Notes: generated by a model from the letters alone, not told the origin. A stretch of DNA of 64,000 bases from Adiantum capillus-veneris (GCA_014529385.2 CM043964.1:1340997-1404996), one strand, 5' to 3'; counted from the first letter of the stretch, positions 21,271 to 34,031 are shown. Made by a program: numbers and translations.

Positions 21271-21274
21271 CCTA

Positions 21275-21702
21275 TTATTCAGAATCCAGAGAAAATTTCC
21301 GGGAAAAGGGTACTGATGGTTTGGGAACTGAAGACCAGGAAATTCCAAAATCAGCTATTTTAGGTCTTTTTCATGTGCAGCTAGTTCCAGAGCCAGTCAA
21401 ACAGTTTGAACAGTACTAGTACAACCACACCATGTCCATACCAGAAATAGAAAAGTATGGAAACCAATATCAGCTTTAATGGGAACAATTATTCAGAAGC
21501 CAGAGAAACCTTCCAAGAAAAGGGTACTGATGGTTTGGGAACTGAAGACCAGGAAATTTCAGAATCAGCTATTTTAGGTCTTTTTCATGTGCAGCCAGTT
21601 CCAGAGCCAGTCAAACAGTTCAAACAGTACTAGTATGACCAAACCATGTCCATACTAGAAATAGAAAAGTATGGAAACCAATATCAGCTTTAATGGGAAC
21701 AA
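21275..21702 (+). repeat. 214-bp tandem duplication downstream of integrase of E
   Basis: TTATTCAGAATCCAGAG at 21275 recurs as TTATTCAGAAGCCAGAG at 21489. Each copy ends ATCAGCTTTAATGGGAACAA. The copies differ at many positions, so the event is old relative to the 91-bp duplication. Confidence 0.9.
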
Positions 21703-22074
21703 TGGTCATCAGTTGTAATCATTTCAAAGACAAGAGAGAGTCTTGTCCAATGCATGTCTTCCACGTCAGTTGTGGTGCACATAACTCTAGGAACGGTAAG
21801 TGATAGAGCTTTTATGGTGTGAATGCGTATAATAGTGAGGGGAGTAAGCGTTTTTCCTCTCAAATCTCCTGCACGCCTGTCTACTATTGTGCATTCACCA
21901 TTGCCAAGCTCTGAAGTTTCCTCAGTATAGCCGCAAACTTCTTCATCTCAGGAGACAGTGGATTGCTGTTTATCCTTGCCAGCCACACCAGGATACGGGT
22001 TTGACGAATCAAGTAAGTCCTCTTCTTCTTCGTATACTGATTCATCGTCTTCACAGTGTATGTGTAGGAAGAAA

Positions 22075-24132
22075 ATGTCGGAGAAGATGCAGGAAACTAT
22101 ATAAGAAACCCAAGCCCTTATTGCTGCTGCAAAAGCAACTCTTCTCCTTATTCCTCACAATAAAATATAGAGATATGTGTTTACTGAGAAAGCCGAGGCC
22201 TTACTTAGATTGTGGGATTTGCATGTGGTTGTGCAAGCCACAAGAATAGAGTTTGACACAGCTATCATAAGGCAAGTTCTGGATTTCTTCAATGCCGAAG
22301 ACGGAAGTGCTATGGTCTATGGTAGGAGAGTGTCAGTCACTCTAGAAAATATTTCTTTCGCATTCCAAATGCCAAATGGGCCAAAGCCATCTGTGGCAAT
22401 CGAAGAGAAAATGAGTGCAGCCTTGAAAGAAGATGATGTTGCCAAAAAGAAACAAAAAGCCAGTGTGCAAGGGGTTCCAATAGCAGGTATGGACATTCTT
22501 GCTGCTTATTGCTTTGTAGCTGAAGCTGTGAGTCTTAAAAAAAATCCGACTTATGTGTTAGAGAAACTATTTGCTATGCTCCTAGCAAAAGGATTAGACT
22601 CTACAGTTTCTATCAATCTCTGTCAGATATTGTCACATAATGTGCTTCAGCAGATAGCCAAGTTGAAGTCTCAAAATGTTTTCAAAGCTTGGTATGTTTG
22701 ACAGTTTCTTTACTGGGCAACTGCTCCAGACGCCCATGCCCAGGTAAGAATGGCTTGGAGCCAGAAGCCATTTCCAGTCACCAACAATGTGGATTTATCG
22801 TCAGATGAAGAATCCCCAGAAAACCAGTTAGCTCTCATTGGACAAAAGAGAAAGGCCACACAAGAGGAAGCTGGCAGTTCTGAAAGACCAATAACGACAC
22901 TGACCAAAAGCACTGCTCTTCTTAAGCAGTTAGAAAGTCACATCCAAACAGTGTCTGCTAAAAAGACTCCAGCTAGCTAGACTGAACAACCTCTCGTCTA
23001 GACCACTGGTGGAATCAGCCAGTCAACATGTCAAAATTCAGCAACCACCAATACAGGACACGACTAATCAGATAGGACCAGTGCTGAGCATCCAGCAGAT
23101 CAGACTGATAAGGGAAAAAGACCAGCACCTTCAAGTCCAATTGGAAAGGTTTTCATCCCTTATAGTGAAGCGGTCCTACGTTTAACTAAGAAGGATAGGT
23201 TACAACAGCTGTAGACTCATCGTCTCAAAGGACTTCTACTTCTGCATAAATCTGATTATACTATATTACCATATATGGCTCCTGTCACGGTTTATGAGCC
23301 AACTGCCTGTGATCCAGCCACAGTGAAGGATGTATGTTCTGTACTTATTCAGTCATCTTGGAACACTATTGTGAATGCTATATGACAAATGCTGGATGCT
23401 TCAGTGTCAGATGATGAATTAACAAAGGCAAAAACTGAACTGAAGGAGGCTAAGCAGCAAATTGAAAAACTGGAGCATGAGAGAGGAGCCTAGACCGTGC
23501 GCCACAATATCATTGAAATTCAGTTAGCTAGGACCATTTAACAATTAGAAAATAAGTTATCCAAGTTGGAGTCTGAGATACGGACCCTGAGGGAAGAAAA
23601 GGCATAAGCTGAAAGGGTTGCAGACAGATTTGAAACTCTGTTGAGAATGAAGTGAGTTGATTTCAACTCATTTCTGACTAGTCAAACTGCTCTAAAAGCC
23701 ACATTAACGAAAAGATACATCTATAATAATCTGGCTGAGATATTAAACTCAGAAGGGAATGCTGTTTTCAATATGGATAATTTGAAGACTCTCATGGAAA
23801 CAATGCAGAGTGATTTGCAAGATAAACTCTTTGAATATAACAACGTTCTAGCAAATCAAACTATCCTTGATTATATTGAACATCAGAACAACCTTGAGGA
23901 GGATGACGATAAGGCAACAAAAGAGGAAGAGAAGGAGGATGAATCAGAAGAAGGGCATGATGATGATGACTCTCCTCCATCTCCACCTTCAAGACCTGGT
24001 ACTGGTGGAGCGGGGGCTACACGAGGGAATCAGTCAAAGACAGACCAGCCAGACCAGCCAGACCAGCATGAAGGTCAGCAGTTGGATGATCAGCAAGTGG
24101 GAGATCAACAACCCAACAACACTGGGAATTAA
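22075..24132 (+). pseudogene. Element E: extra ORF downstream of integrase, unrecognised product
   Basis: From ATG at 22075 to TAA at 24130 one frame of 685 codons stays in register with no frameshift, broken by twelve stops (22102, 22168, 22699, 22978, 22999, 23065, 23212, 23383, 23491, 23539, 23605, 23653). Three parts can be seen: a globular N-terminal third (LLRLWDLHVVVQATRIEF, FFNAEDGSAMVYGRRV); a middle coiled coil at 23410-23660 (heptads in AKTELKEAKQQIEKLEHERG); and a very acidic tail, then Pro/Ser and repeated DQPDQP near the end. Plant Tat- and Athila-like gypsy elements are known to carry extra ORFs between pol and the 3' LTR; this one occupies that position, but I do not recognise its family. 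It could be an env-position or regulatory protein; no signal peptide or membrane segment is visible. Confidence 0.65.
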
Positions 24133-24678
24133 CCAATACACCAATCACAACACAATATGGATGATAAAGGAAAAGGCAAAGCTGCGACTGAGATTCTAAA
24201 AGGTGATGAGCGACATTCATTATAGCTCATCACGTTGAATAAGAGATTAAGACATTAGGAAGCTCCTATAACTAGGATGTATCTAGAGGATGATGATCTT
24301 ATCATGTGGAGCGATTTTGCGACTATATGTCGGCGCTAGGGAAATGGTTCAACATTGGAAATCAACTGCTTTCCATGACCAAGAGGTGTGTCAATTGCCT
24401 GAGCATCCTAGTCCAATACAACTGTTAGAGAGAGTGACTGAATGGATACTAATTACTGATGAGAAACTAGCTAATCCACATTGGCAGCGGCATTCTACTG
24501 CAGATTTTTATTCCCTAGCCATCGAATTAGAGCTCCTGCTGGGGAACATAGGCTGACTCATGAGGAACATCGGCCAACTTAGCAAGCAGGCAAAGAGGTT
24601 CCTCAATACTTCAGAAGGATCAGATGGTGGATTTTTCTAGGATATTTCAGAATCAGACGGTGGATTTTCCCAGTCAGG
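24133..24678 (+). other. 3' untranslated region of E with decayed coding scraps and an 88-bp repeat
   Basis: Short open pieces (24290-24556) look like remnants of further coding sequence but match nothing I know. The stretch 24554-24641 recurs at 24821-24908 (shared core AACATCGGCCAACT and TTCCTCAATACTTCAGAAGG), so one copy lies before and one inside the proposed LTR. Confidence 0.5.
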
Positions 24679-25403
24679 TGTTGGTATCTCTTTGGATGGA
24701 CACCCATGGAATTACAACTATACGGGTGTCAAGCACTCAACAAGCATGAAGTATGTCATAAAGCTAGCAATACCACAATAGCTAGAAACGTCAGAAGAAT
24801 ACGGTCATGGGGAACATAGGCCAACTCATGAGGAACATCGGCCAACTCAGCAAGCAGACAAAGAGGTTCCTCAATACTTCAGAAGGATCAGACGGTGGAT
24901 TTTTCTAGAAATTTTGGAGTCTTACCAAAATTCAAGAAATGAGAGAAGGATGTAGATGGCAGAGACAGTCTCAATAGGTGCGAACTGGCTCCTGGAAGCC
25001 GAATAGTGGACCAGTCAGTAATTACCATGGCGATTATCACAGTAACTTCAAGGGGCTATAAATAGGACCCATTACATTGTAATCCGGTTGGTTGTACTTT
25101 GGGCTGCTTATCTTTTGACTTCTTACTCTTAGTTGTGTGGTTTAGTCCTGAAGCTATTCTTGAGCTACACTATCTTCACTTGTAATCCTACTCTGTAATC
25201 CTTAATACAGTAGTCGAGTGTACTTCAGTCGGATATACCTTGTATCCATTCTTCATGAACTATGAATCTGAATCTGAACACTATTTCCAGTCGTTCAATC
25301 TGTTTCTCGCTTCAGCAGATGTATTTCAGTTTATGTAACTATTCCAGTTCAATTTCTATCTTCTCTTCCAGTTCTACTGACGGAACTAATGTAAATTCTA
25401 ACA
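24679..25403 (+). mobile_element. Probable 3' LTR of element E (~725 bp)
   Basis: Starts TGTTGG and ends CTAACA, imperfect inverted ends. It holds a TATA box (CTATAAATA) at 25056-25064 and a pyrimidine-rich downstream region typical of R-U5. It ends where pre-RT sequence of element G begins. Start and end are my best TG...CA fit, not confirmed by a second copy. Confidence 0.5.
25056..25064 (+). promoter_or_regulatory. TATA box of the E LTR
   Basis: CTATAAATA after AAGGGG, the clearest core promoter in this part of the window; transcription would start near 25090. Confidence 0.55.
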
Positions 25404-26620
25404 TGGGAATCAGCTATCTAAAGAGATCAGCTCCAATTACAGAGCCCTTGAAAGGTCCTAATGTTTCACTAAATATAAATGGTAGGAATCAAGAAGAGAT
25501 AGACTCATCTAATTTTCTAAAAGGATTCCAAGATGTGTTCATTAATGATATCCTGATTGACTTACCTCCTAACTGAGGGGATGATGACCATCGAATTGAG
25601 CTCCTACCACGAAGCTCACTACCTAATAAGCCTCCTTATCAAGTTTCTCAAGCTCAACAAGAGGAGATCATGAGGCAAGTACAAGAATTGGTAGACAAAG
25701 GGACGGTGAGGCCTAGCTCCTCTCCCTTTTCTTCTCCACTCCTTTTAGTTCAAAAGAAAGATGGTACATACCGCATGTGTGTGGACTATTGAGAACTAAA
25801 CCATATCACTATCAAAAACAAATTTTTCGTACCTTGGGTAGAAGATCTGTTTGATAAGCTACAAGGCTCTACCTACTTTAGTAGGATTGACCTTAAAAGT
25901 GGCTATCATCGAATAAGGATAGGCTATGAAGATGTCCGAAAGACCATGTTTCATACAACATTTGGTCTTTATGAATATGTAGTCATGCCTTTTGGCTTGA
26001 CTAATGCACCGACCACATTCAATAGTTTAATGGAGAAATTTTTTAGACCCTACCGCAAATTCACTGGAGTGTTCTTTGATGATACTATCATCTACTCCAA
26101 GTCTTTGGAGAAGCACAAGCAACATCTCCAAGTAATTTTTCAAGCTTTGAGGGAGAACATGATTTTTATCAATCAAAAGAAAAGCGAATTTTTTCTTCAA
26201 GAGATTCAATACTTAGGTCATATTATCTCTCAAGATGGTATCCGTATGGATCCATCAAAGTTGGAGGTAATAAAAGCATGGCCTAACCCAAGGAATCTAC
26301 AAGAGCTAAGAAGCTTTATTGGTATGTGAGCATACTATAGAAACTTCATAGAAAAATTCTCTCAAATAGTAGGACCATTACATGACTTAACAAAGAAGAA
26401 TGTTAAGTACTCATGGACTGCTAAGGAGCAAAATGTTTTTGATAGGCTCAAAGAGAAGCTTACCTCCCAACCAGCCCTTATGCTTTCAGATCTCTCAAAG
26501 CCATTTGAGGTCCAATGTGATGCTTGTGGTGATTGCCTTGGAGCAGTCTGCTTCAGGAAGGGCATGCCATAGCATATGAGAGCCGAAGGCTCAATGCCGA
26601 TGAGCGAGTCTTGGGCATAT
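25404..26620 (+). pseudogene. Element G: reverse transcriptase and start of RNase H (chromovirus-like)
   Basis: Pre-RT (FLKGFQDVF) leads into RT: PPYQVSQAQQEEI, LLLVQKKDGTYRMCVDY, YFSRIDLKSGYHRIRI, VMPFGLTNAPTTF near 25984-26022 and the catalytic FFDDTIIYSK near 26071-26101. YLGHIISQDGI and the thumb follow, then the RNase H start (FEVQCDACGDCLGAV). Stops: TGA near 25577, TGA near 25790 (Arg of DYRELN), TGA near 26327, and a frame change near 26570. Protease and gag are absent: E's LTR abuts the pre-RT region. Confidence 0.85.
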
Positions 26621-27600
26621 ACAAAAAAGAGATTTTAGTTGTTCTACATCCCTAGACACATGGAAGCACTATCTATTGGTGACTTCATTTATTTTGAGAA
26701 ACAACCACCAAAGTCTCAAGTACTTATGATGCAAACCAAGCTTTCCGACAAACAAATGAGGTGGGCAAATTTTCTTTCCAATTTTATTTTCATATTGCTC
26801 ACATTGCTGGTAAGCACAATCAAGTGGCTGATGCACTTTCACGACGACCAAAAGTTAATTCGGTGTCTATAGCAACTCACAATGATCTATCTTCTATGAT
26901 AGATAAGTATGCTACTGATCCTGAATTTAAAGACATAATGTCAGCCCTTGCATTGGGGAAGAAAGAAGAACCATTCACCTTGTAGGATGGTTATCTTCTC
27001 CATGGCAATAGGCTATGTGTTATGCACTCCCTTTGTGAGAAAGTCATGTATGAATCTCATGCTCCTCCCTATGTGGGACATAGAGGTATTCAACCTACTC
27101 TTTTAGGAGTAAAGATGTACTTCTATTGGCCTACCATAAAAGTGGACATACAAGAGTATGTTTCAAAATGTGTGGTATGCCAAAAGACTAAGTATGATAG
27201 AGGGAAGCAACCTGGATTACTCCAGAAATTTCCAATCCCTAATTCATCATGGGAGAGTATATCCATGGATTTTATCTTTGGATTACCCAAGTCTATCCAT
27301 GGGAATACGGGAATATGGACAATAGTCAACAGGTTTAGCAAGCAAGCACACTTTATTCCTGTCAAAAAGACTATTAAGGCACACCAAATAGAAACTCTCT
27401 TCATATCTTTGATTTTCAAACACCATGGATTGCCAACATTCATCATGTCAGATAGAGATCCTAGAATGGCCAGTAATTTTTGGAAAGGTCTCTTTGAAAA
27501 TCTAGGTACAAGATTGAATTTCTCTTCTGCTTATCACCCACAAATGGATGGCCAATCTTACAATACTCGATCTACTAAAGACTTATGTTGAAGTAGATCA
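26621..27600 (+). pseudogene. Element G: RNase H tail and integrase
   Basis: IAGKHNQVADALSRRP (about 26805-26850) is the end of gypsy RNase H. The integrase finger is intact in 27050-27183 (ESHAPPYVGHRG, SKCVVCQK). Core acidic residues are seen in SMDFIFGLP (about 27265) and MSDRDPRM (about 27446). The third catalytic residue is lost: after AYHPQMDGQ at 27530-27556 the frame departs from family sequence and stops at 27589-27591. Confidence 0.82.
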
Positions 27601-28145
27601 ATGCTCACAATGAGAAAAGTGCTTACCCCTTGTAGAGTATGCGTACAATAATACTGTCCATACTTCTACGGGAAAGCACCTTTTGAAATCATAGAGGGAA
27701 GACCTAAAAGTCCCTTGCTACTTAAAGTACATGTGAATATCTTCGTTTCCAATGAGTATAGCCATGGCCTGTGACCTACAAGAATCTTTCCAAAAGATTA
27801 AGGAGGCCTTTTCAAATCTTGAAGCCAATCAATGAGATGGATTATCAAATCAAGCTGCCCAACCATTGACTTATACACAATGCTTTTCGTGTGAGCCTAC
27901 TTAAGCCCTACAAAGGAGAGCCACCAAGTGAACCAATTATTGAAGACCCTCCCAAAATTGAAGACCAAGAAGAGGTGCTACAACCGAAAGTTATCCTTCG
28001 GCTTGAAGACAAGGTACTACGACATGGTAAGATTATCCAACGGTATCTTATTAAGTTCAAAAATTATTCTTTTGAAGATGCTAGATGGATGTAAGAAATA
28101 CAGCTTAAGGATAGTATGAACCTTGTCAATGCTTACAATGCTACA
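27601..28145 (+). pseudogene. Element G: integrase C-terminus with chromodomain
   Basis: After a decayed stretch with several stops, 27891-28145 reads SLLKPYKGEPPSEP, then VLRHGKIIQRYLIKFKNY and SFEDARWM. The Y-L-(V/I)-K-(F/W)-K-x-Y ... W pattern is that of the chromodomain at the end of chromovirus integrases, which in known elements guides insertion to particular chromatin. TAA at 28092-28094 cuts it. Confidence 0.7.
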
Positions 28146-28506
28146 TTAGAGTAAGTAAATGTACATATTTATTTTAAATGACCAGTGTTTTTGTCTTATA
28201 AGACTAATTCTCTTTTTATTGTGCACAAATTTAAATAGTATGCATGCTTAGAATCATGTTTGTGACGTCTCTCAAACACTAAGTAGACTTTGTCACTCTA
28301 CTTTGGGAGAATGCAATGGACTAAAGAGTAGCCATGCTTGTAGTAGCTATGTCTTCCAAGCATCAAATAGATTAGTCATCCATCTTGGAATGATGTTGTA
28401 GGGTAAAAAGGGATCGTCTACCCGCTAAGAAACATCGACTAATGACTAAGGCTTTAACTCTTTTACCTCATAGTCGAGGACGACTATGATTTCAAGGGAG
28501 AGGTAA
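28146..28506 (+). other. 3' untranslated region and polypurine tract of G
   Basis: Non-coding. It ends in AAGGGAGAGG (28494-28503), the polypurine tract that would prime plus-strand DNA synthesis, three bases before the LTR. Confidence 0.7.
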
Positions 28507-29384
28507 TGTCATAAAATCTAATATCTAACTATACCCAACTGATTTTTTCATATTAAATTAATCTTTTAATGTGAGAGAATAAATGGGAACAAGAGTTCGA
28601 ATATGGATGTGTGCTTTAGATGCATCTCAACACAGGACCAACGATAATGGGTCCAAACGGGAGATGGTCTATCAAAGAGTAATGCTAATGGAGCTTAAAA
28701 GACCTTAGCATTAGTTTCATTAAAGGCCTCCAGTAGTTAGTGTGAAAAGCCTTGGACCTAAGGTAAGCTAGAGCTGTGCTTGAAGTGGGAACCTAACCAA
28801 AGCTTAAGGTGTTTGTCATGCTTGATGACTAAGATGCTTAAGGTGCTTTTTGTGCTTGAGATGCTTGTTCTGCTTGAGATGCTAGGGTTGTACTTGAGGT
28901 GGGAACCCAGCCCAAGCTTGAAGGCTTAAGGACCGAGCTTGTCATGGGAACCCGGCCCAAGGTTGAGGGGCTTGAAGTGTCAAAAAGTCAACAAGGATAC
29001 CTACAAGGAGGGGGCGAGCCGTACAAGTAGGGGCATGAGAGAGAACACACACACCCTCACACGAGGCAAGCCTAGACCAAGGAGGCAACTAGGACATAAG
29101 TCAAGCTCCCCTTCATATTGCCCTCATAGTGTGCCTAAAGCCTATTGGTTGGCCTCCCAAGGGGTCCAATGATAATTTAGTTCGTTTAATTAATTGTTTA
29201 TGCATTTATCAAGTCCTCTCTCTCTCAAAGGGGAAAGGGGGACACTTGTCCCAAGGCTAGAATGCTTGCTTGATATGCACTCTGCATGTGACTGTCCAGG
29301 CTTGTAGGGGTCCAATGAGCTTCCATCTTGAGCTAGAAGAGGGGGCTAGCTCCCCCCCCCCCCCCCCCACCACCACCACCACCA

Positions 29385-29426
<42 letters not shown>

Positions 29427-30100
29427 ATTGTGTGAGGTGCAAAGTGCAAGAGCTCCATCTCCTTCTCCAAGCTTGTAGAGAAGTTGAGAGCCTACACCAA
29501 CACTCTTGGATATGGAATGAAAATCCAACCAAGAGCCATGCTCCAATGCTTAAGCTTGTCATCTTCTCCATCTTCATTACTATGTTATTATGTATGCTAA
29601 GCAAGAAGAATAATGATAAATGAGGATTCTCCTATGAATGTTTCTTTTTCCTCTTCCCTACCCTCATTCCCCGCTAGCTCTCTCCACCTTTGAAGGTATT
29701 TGAGACCTAGGGACTCAGTCCGAGGATGGTTAATGCTTTCTACAAAGGCTATGTTATGCTCGTGATGCATGAAGCTTTCCATCTTCATTGCATCACCTAG
29801 GTCACAAGGAACAGAAAGATTGTATTGTACCAAGTGTCTCTTGATGGGAGAATTTATAATACAAAAGCCTATTGGAGGGGGGACCAGCTCCACATAAATC
29901 CGATCCTCAACTGTTGTCAAGTTCTCTAAACTCTCTCTCTTGCAAAAGTATTGTTCATGCCAAGTTAATTAAGTACTATGGTTATGCTGCTACCTCTAAT
30001 TAAGTTCACCCTATATGTTCTCAAAGTAGTCTCACAAAAATGCTCACTTTAATGCTCTTAATTCCGCTATTCTCAAAGTTCATAGGCCATTTCCATTACA
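28507..30100 (+). mobile_element. 3' LTR of element G (TG...CA, 1594 bp)
   Basis: Starts TGTCATAAAATC directly after the polypurine tract and ends TTCCATTACA. Positions 28620-30100 align with LTR F at 5357-6866. It has a GCTTGAGG-type minisatellite at 28770-28960, and at 29352-29424 a poly-C / CCA / CA run not matched in F. The 5 bases after it are ACTGC, the expected target copy. Confidence 0.82.
29352..29424. repeat. Poly-C, (CCA)n and (CA)n run inside the G LTR
   Basis: About 18 C, then six CCA/ACC units, then CA for about 37 bases. The sister LTR F has only a short CACACA here. Confidence 0.9.
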
Positions 30101-31220
30101 ACTGCTTACATGTTACATGTAGTCATAAATTTTACAGGTTTCAGGCATAGGTTCCATGTACTTTTGACAGTTGACACTTGCATCTGTGTGACACAATCTG
30201 GCTATTGCGGGAGATTTTATGCTGATGCGTTTGAGCACTATGAATACTGGTGAGCTCTCTTGAGGGTGTTTTCTCCCCGTAAAGAGATCCTTTTGGTCTA
30301 AGTTTGATGCACTTCTTTTCGTAATTGGTCAGCATTTGGTCTTCGCAGAGAGCTCCTTTTGGTCCAAGTTTGGTGCACTTTTGTTCGGAATTGGTTTATG
30401 CACATTGCCGTTGTACATGTTGTAGAGCCATAGATCTTGCTTATCCCATTGGTTTGGTGATAGTGGTCGAGTCGATCTCCCACTTTAGCTTTCTCGTATG
30501 ACAATTGATATGTTTGAGAGTTGCGAGTCCATGACAACGACTCATGTGAGACAATGGTCTTGTTCATGTTGACCCTTGAGATGTTGACAGTGCGGTCACA
30601 CAAGGCACATGAGACAAGATTCCTGCATGTAACTCATGTACATACTACTAGGTGCTATAGCAGTACCACTTATTGTCACATTCGCTTTCAAGTGGGAGAT
30701 TTTTGGGATGAAGGCAATGTGCCTCTTACCTCTGTCGGATGCGCCAGAGGCATCCGACTTCCCATTACTTGTACACACCTTATTTTTTACTAGATATAAG
30801 TAGAATAAGGGGCTCTCTCACATTGCGGTGAGCAGCTCCACCCACATCATGTATCTCCTGCTTCTCTCTCTCCTTCTCCTTATCCACACATGCACCACAT
30901 TCGTGCACTCTTCTAGTGTAAAAAGCACTGCCTTTCTTGCAAACTTTGACAAGAATAGGTAAATTCACATGGAAAGAGATTTCCTTTGTAGCCCCATTTT
31001 GCTTATTATTTTGAACTTCCAAACTTGTTAAGCTCATCTTTCATGGACACTGTTAAATAGCTTCGTGGAACAATGTTGTTTAATGAGACATGACATGTGG
31101 ATCAGCTCTAAGATAATCGATAAAAAAAATCAAGAAACAAAATGGTACTCCCGATAATAGATATTGATTGATTAGGGAGTGATTTGAACGAGAAGTTGGT
31201 TAAGGAAGGTAATTCCCATA
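30101..31220. other. Unassigned stretch with a 66-bp repeat
   Basis: TCCTTTTGGTCTAAGTTTG at 30288 recurs 66 bp later as TCCTTTTGGTCCAAGTTTG. Read on the minus strand this is a 22-residue repeat (DQLRKEVHQT / NQFRTKVHQT). Minus-strand frames 30298-30603 and 30780-31037 look protein-like in composition but match no family I know and do not join cleanly. It may be a decayed gene or part of the Helitron to the right. Confidence 0.35.
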
Positions 31221-31562
31221 TTAAGAATTATTAAAATGTTGAAAGAGAGAGCATGTATCTCTCAAGTCTCCTCGTAAAACAGAAAATAAAGAGTCTTTAA
31301 AGAAATCTCTAAATACAAGGACGTAAAAAAGGTGAAGATTCAATAGGGCCACTACCAATAGGAATTGGAATATTTGTAGAAAGAAGAGAGTTAGGATAAC
31401 AAATTTTTGACAAGATGGCTGCAAGTTTTTTTTCTCTACCATCAAGATATAGTGTATAAACAATGATAGAAACATCAAAAAATAATGAAAGAGGAAAAAG
31501 AAATAGAAAATTTTTAGAGAAATACATGCATAAATTGTATTCAAATTATATTGTTGACCCAA
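31221..31562 (-). other. AT-rich frame, unrecognised
   Basis: Open 113 codons, rich in Phe and Leu because the plus strand is A-rich. An overlapping frame (31309-31527) gives LYLDGREKKLAAILSK, which looks more protein-like. Either may be decayed TE sequence; no function is proposed. Confidence 0.2.
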
Positions 31563-31795
31563 TCACTTCTTTTGTATTACTACAAGTCATACAACCCAAG
31601 GTGACTTGTACAAAGGAAATTATATCAAAACAAGGATATTAGGGCCTCCTTTTAGTATAGTAGGGCACATATGGTGTACTAGTGTGACAGGTCAGCCTAT
31701 TGGCCTGGCTTGCTCCAGTTTTTTCGGTCCGCTTCAATGTTCATGGACAAAAATGAATGAGAAATAATATAATCAACAACTCCTTAAAATTACTG

Positions 31796-32839
<1,044 letters not shown>

Positions 32840-33960
32840 CCACTAACTATTACATTGCGCTATTGTAGATCAATATTATTGTCATCAATCACAAATTTGA
32901 TAGCATGTAGAATACTTAACATGCAACACCTCAACATATAGTTTTCTATGGCTAAACACAATAGATGCCAAATATAATCCCAAGATTCCAAGCATTAGCC
33001 CTTGTGCCTTAATGGTCGTCATTCAAAATGCAAGATTTACAAAAAACTGCCTATGTTGCATCTCAAATGGTAGTCCTAGGGATCTTGAAGAAATGAAATC
33101 AATTCTAGGTATGAGCACTTTATCTCTTGTATTGTCACTTGTGAGTATTTCTACATCTATGACTATGTCACACAGTTCTTTGCATATAAGCCTTGTGTCA
33201 TTACATAGGCCATGCCTTGGATCTAAGTTTAGAAGTAGCATGATTGGAGAATTTTCTTTTAAGTGTAGCTCATGGAACCATTTTAAAATGGTGCATGAAT
33301 GGTCATAGAATAACATCATACTTATTCATAGTACCAAAATCTAATGATGGCAAATGTATGTTCGTACTCAATTCCATAAGAAGTCATCCACTACTTATTC
33401 GAGAACTCAAATAGGATTCTCAATATGATGTCAACTAGATGTAGTTTCCTTCTTGTTTGCTTAAGAGCAAGTTTTCTCCATTTTTCCCAAATACCTTTGG
33501 TGGCTATGGCAACAAAGGTACCACTGTTTAGAATAGCTAAGGTTTTCTCAAGATCTAAGCTATTCAAGAACTCAACTATGTATAATGGTGGGTATGATCA
33601 TCGTTGGAGAAAATGGAGTCCGCACTTAAATGCTCTTTGCAAGGATCTCGTGCTTTACACAACGCCAAACTCTTTATAGCATCGACATCCTTGTTTTTTT
33701 GGTGCAAGTATACCATATCTTAAAAAACGAAAGCAAAGTTTTCAATGCATGTGATGTTTGGATATAAAAAGTTAATAAGAAATTGAAAAGAATTCCCATC
33801 AAGAGGCATACTCAAAGGTAGTATAGCCTCATTGCAACTATTCGCACATACATCTCTGTTGCTAATATCAAGAACCTATTAGCAAAGAATATCTCGCTTT
33901 TAGAAGTTGTGCAGTGTTCCAACCACATATTCTCAGTAAGATGAAAACCTTTATATGATT
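32840..33960 (-). pseudogene. PIF1-like DNA helicase C-terminal half, Helitron type
   Basis: On the minus strand, in the order of PIF1-like helicases: DGNSFQFLINFLYPNI near 33790; HLSADSIFSNDD near 33600-33640; EFLNSLDLEK near 33540-33570 in another frame; ENSPIMLLLNLDPRHGLCND near 33190-33260; LIPRIDF and the QFFVNLAF tail at 33023-33120; and a decayed continuation with KAQG and LYVEVLHV (canonical LYVALSRV) to about 32840, including DDNNIDLQ. Several stops and frame changes break it. In Helitrons this helicase is fused to a Rep nuclease for rolling-circle transposition; no Rep domain was found, so the copy is a fragment. A cellular PIF1 gene is less likely given the decay and setting. Confidence 0.75.
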
Positions 33961-34031
33961 CCAAATATATGAAATGCATAATGAATCATCCACTATATCC
34001 TCTCAACATTGGTGCAACCAAAGTTGGTCCG

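Noticed and set aside
33012-33308. Plus-strand frame opposite the helicase
   Set aside because: Shadow of the minus-strand helicase, which has clear PIF1-like motifs.
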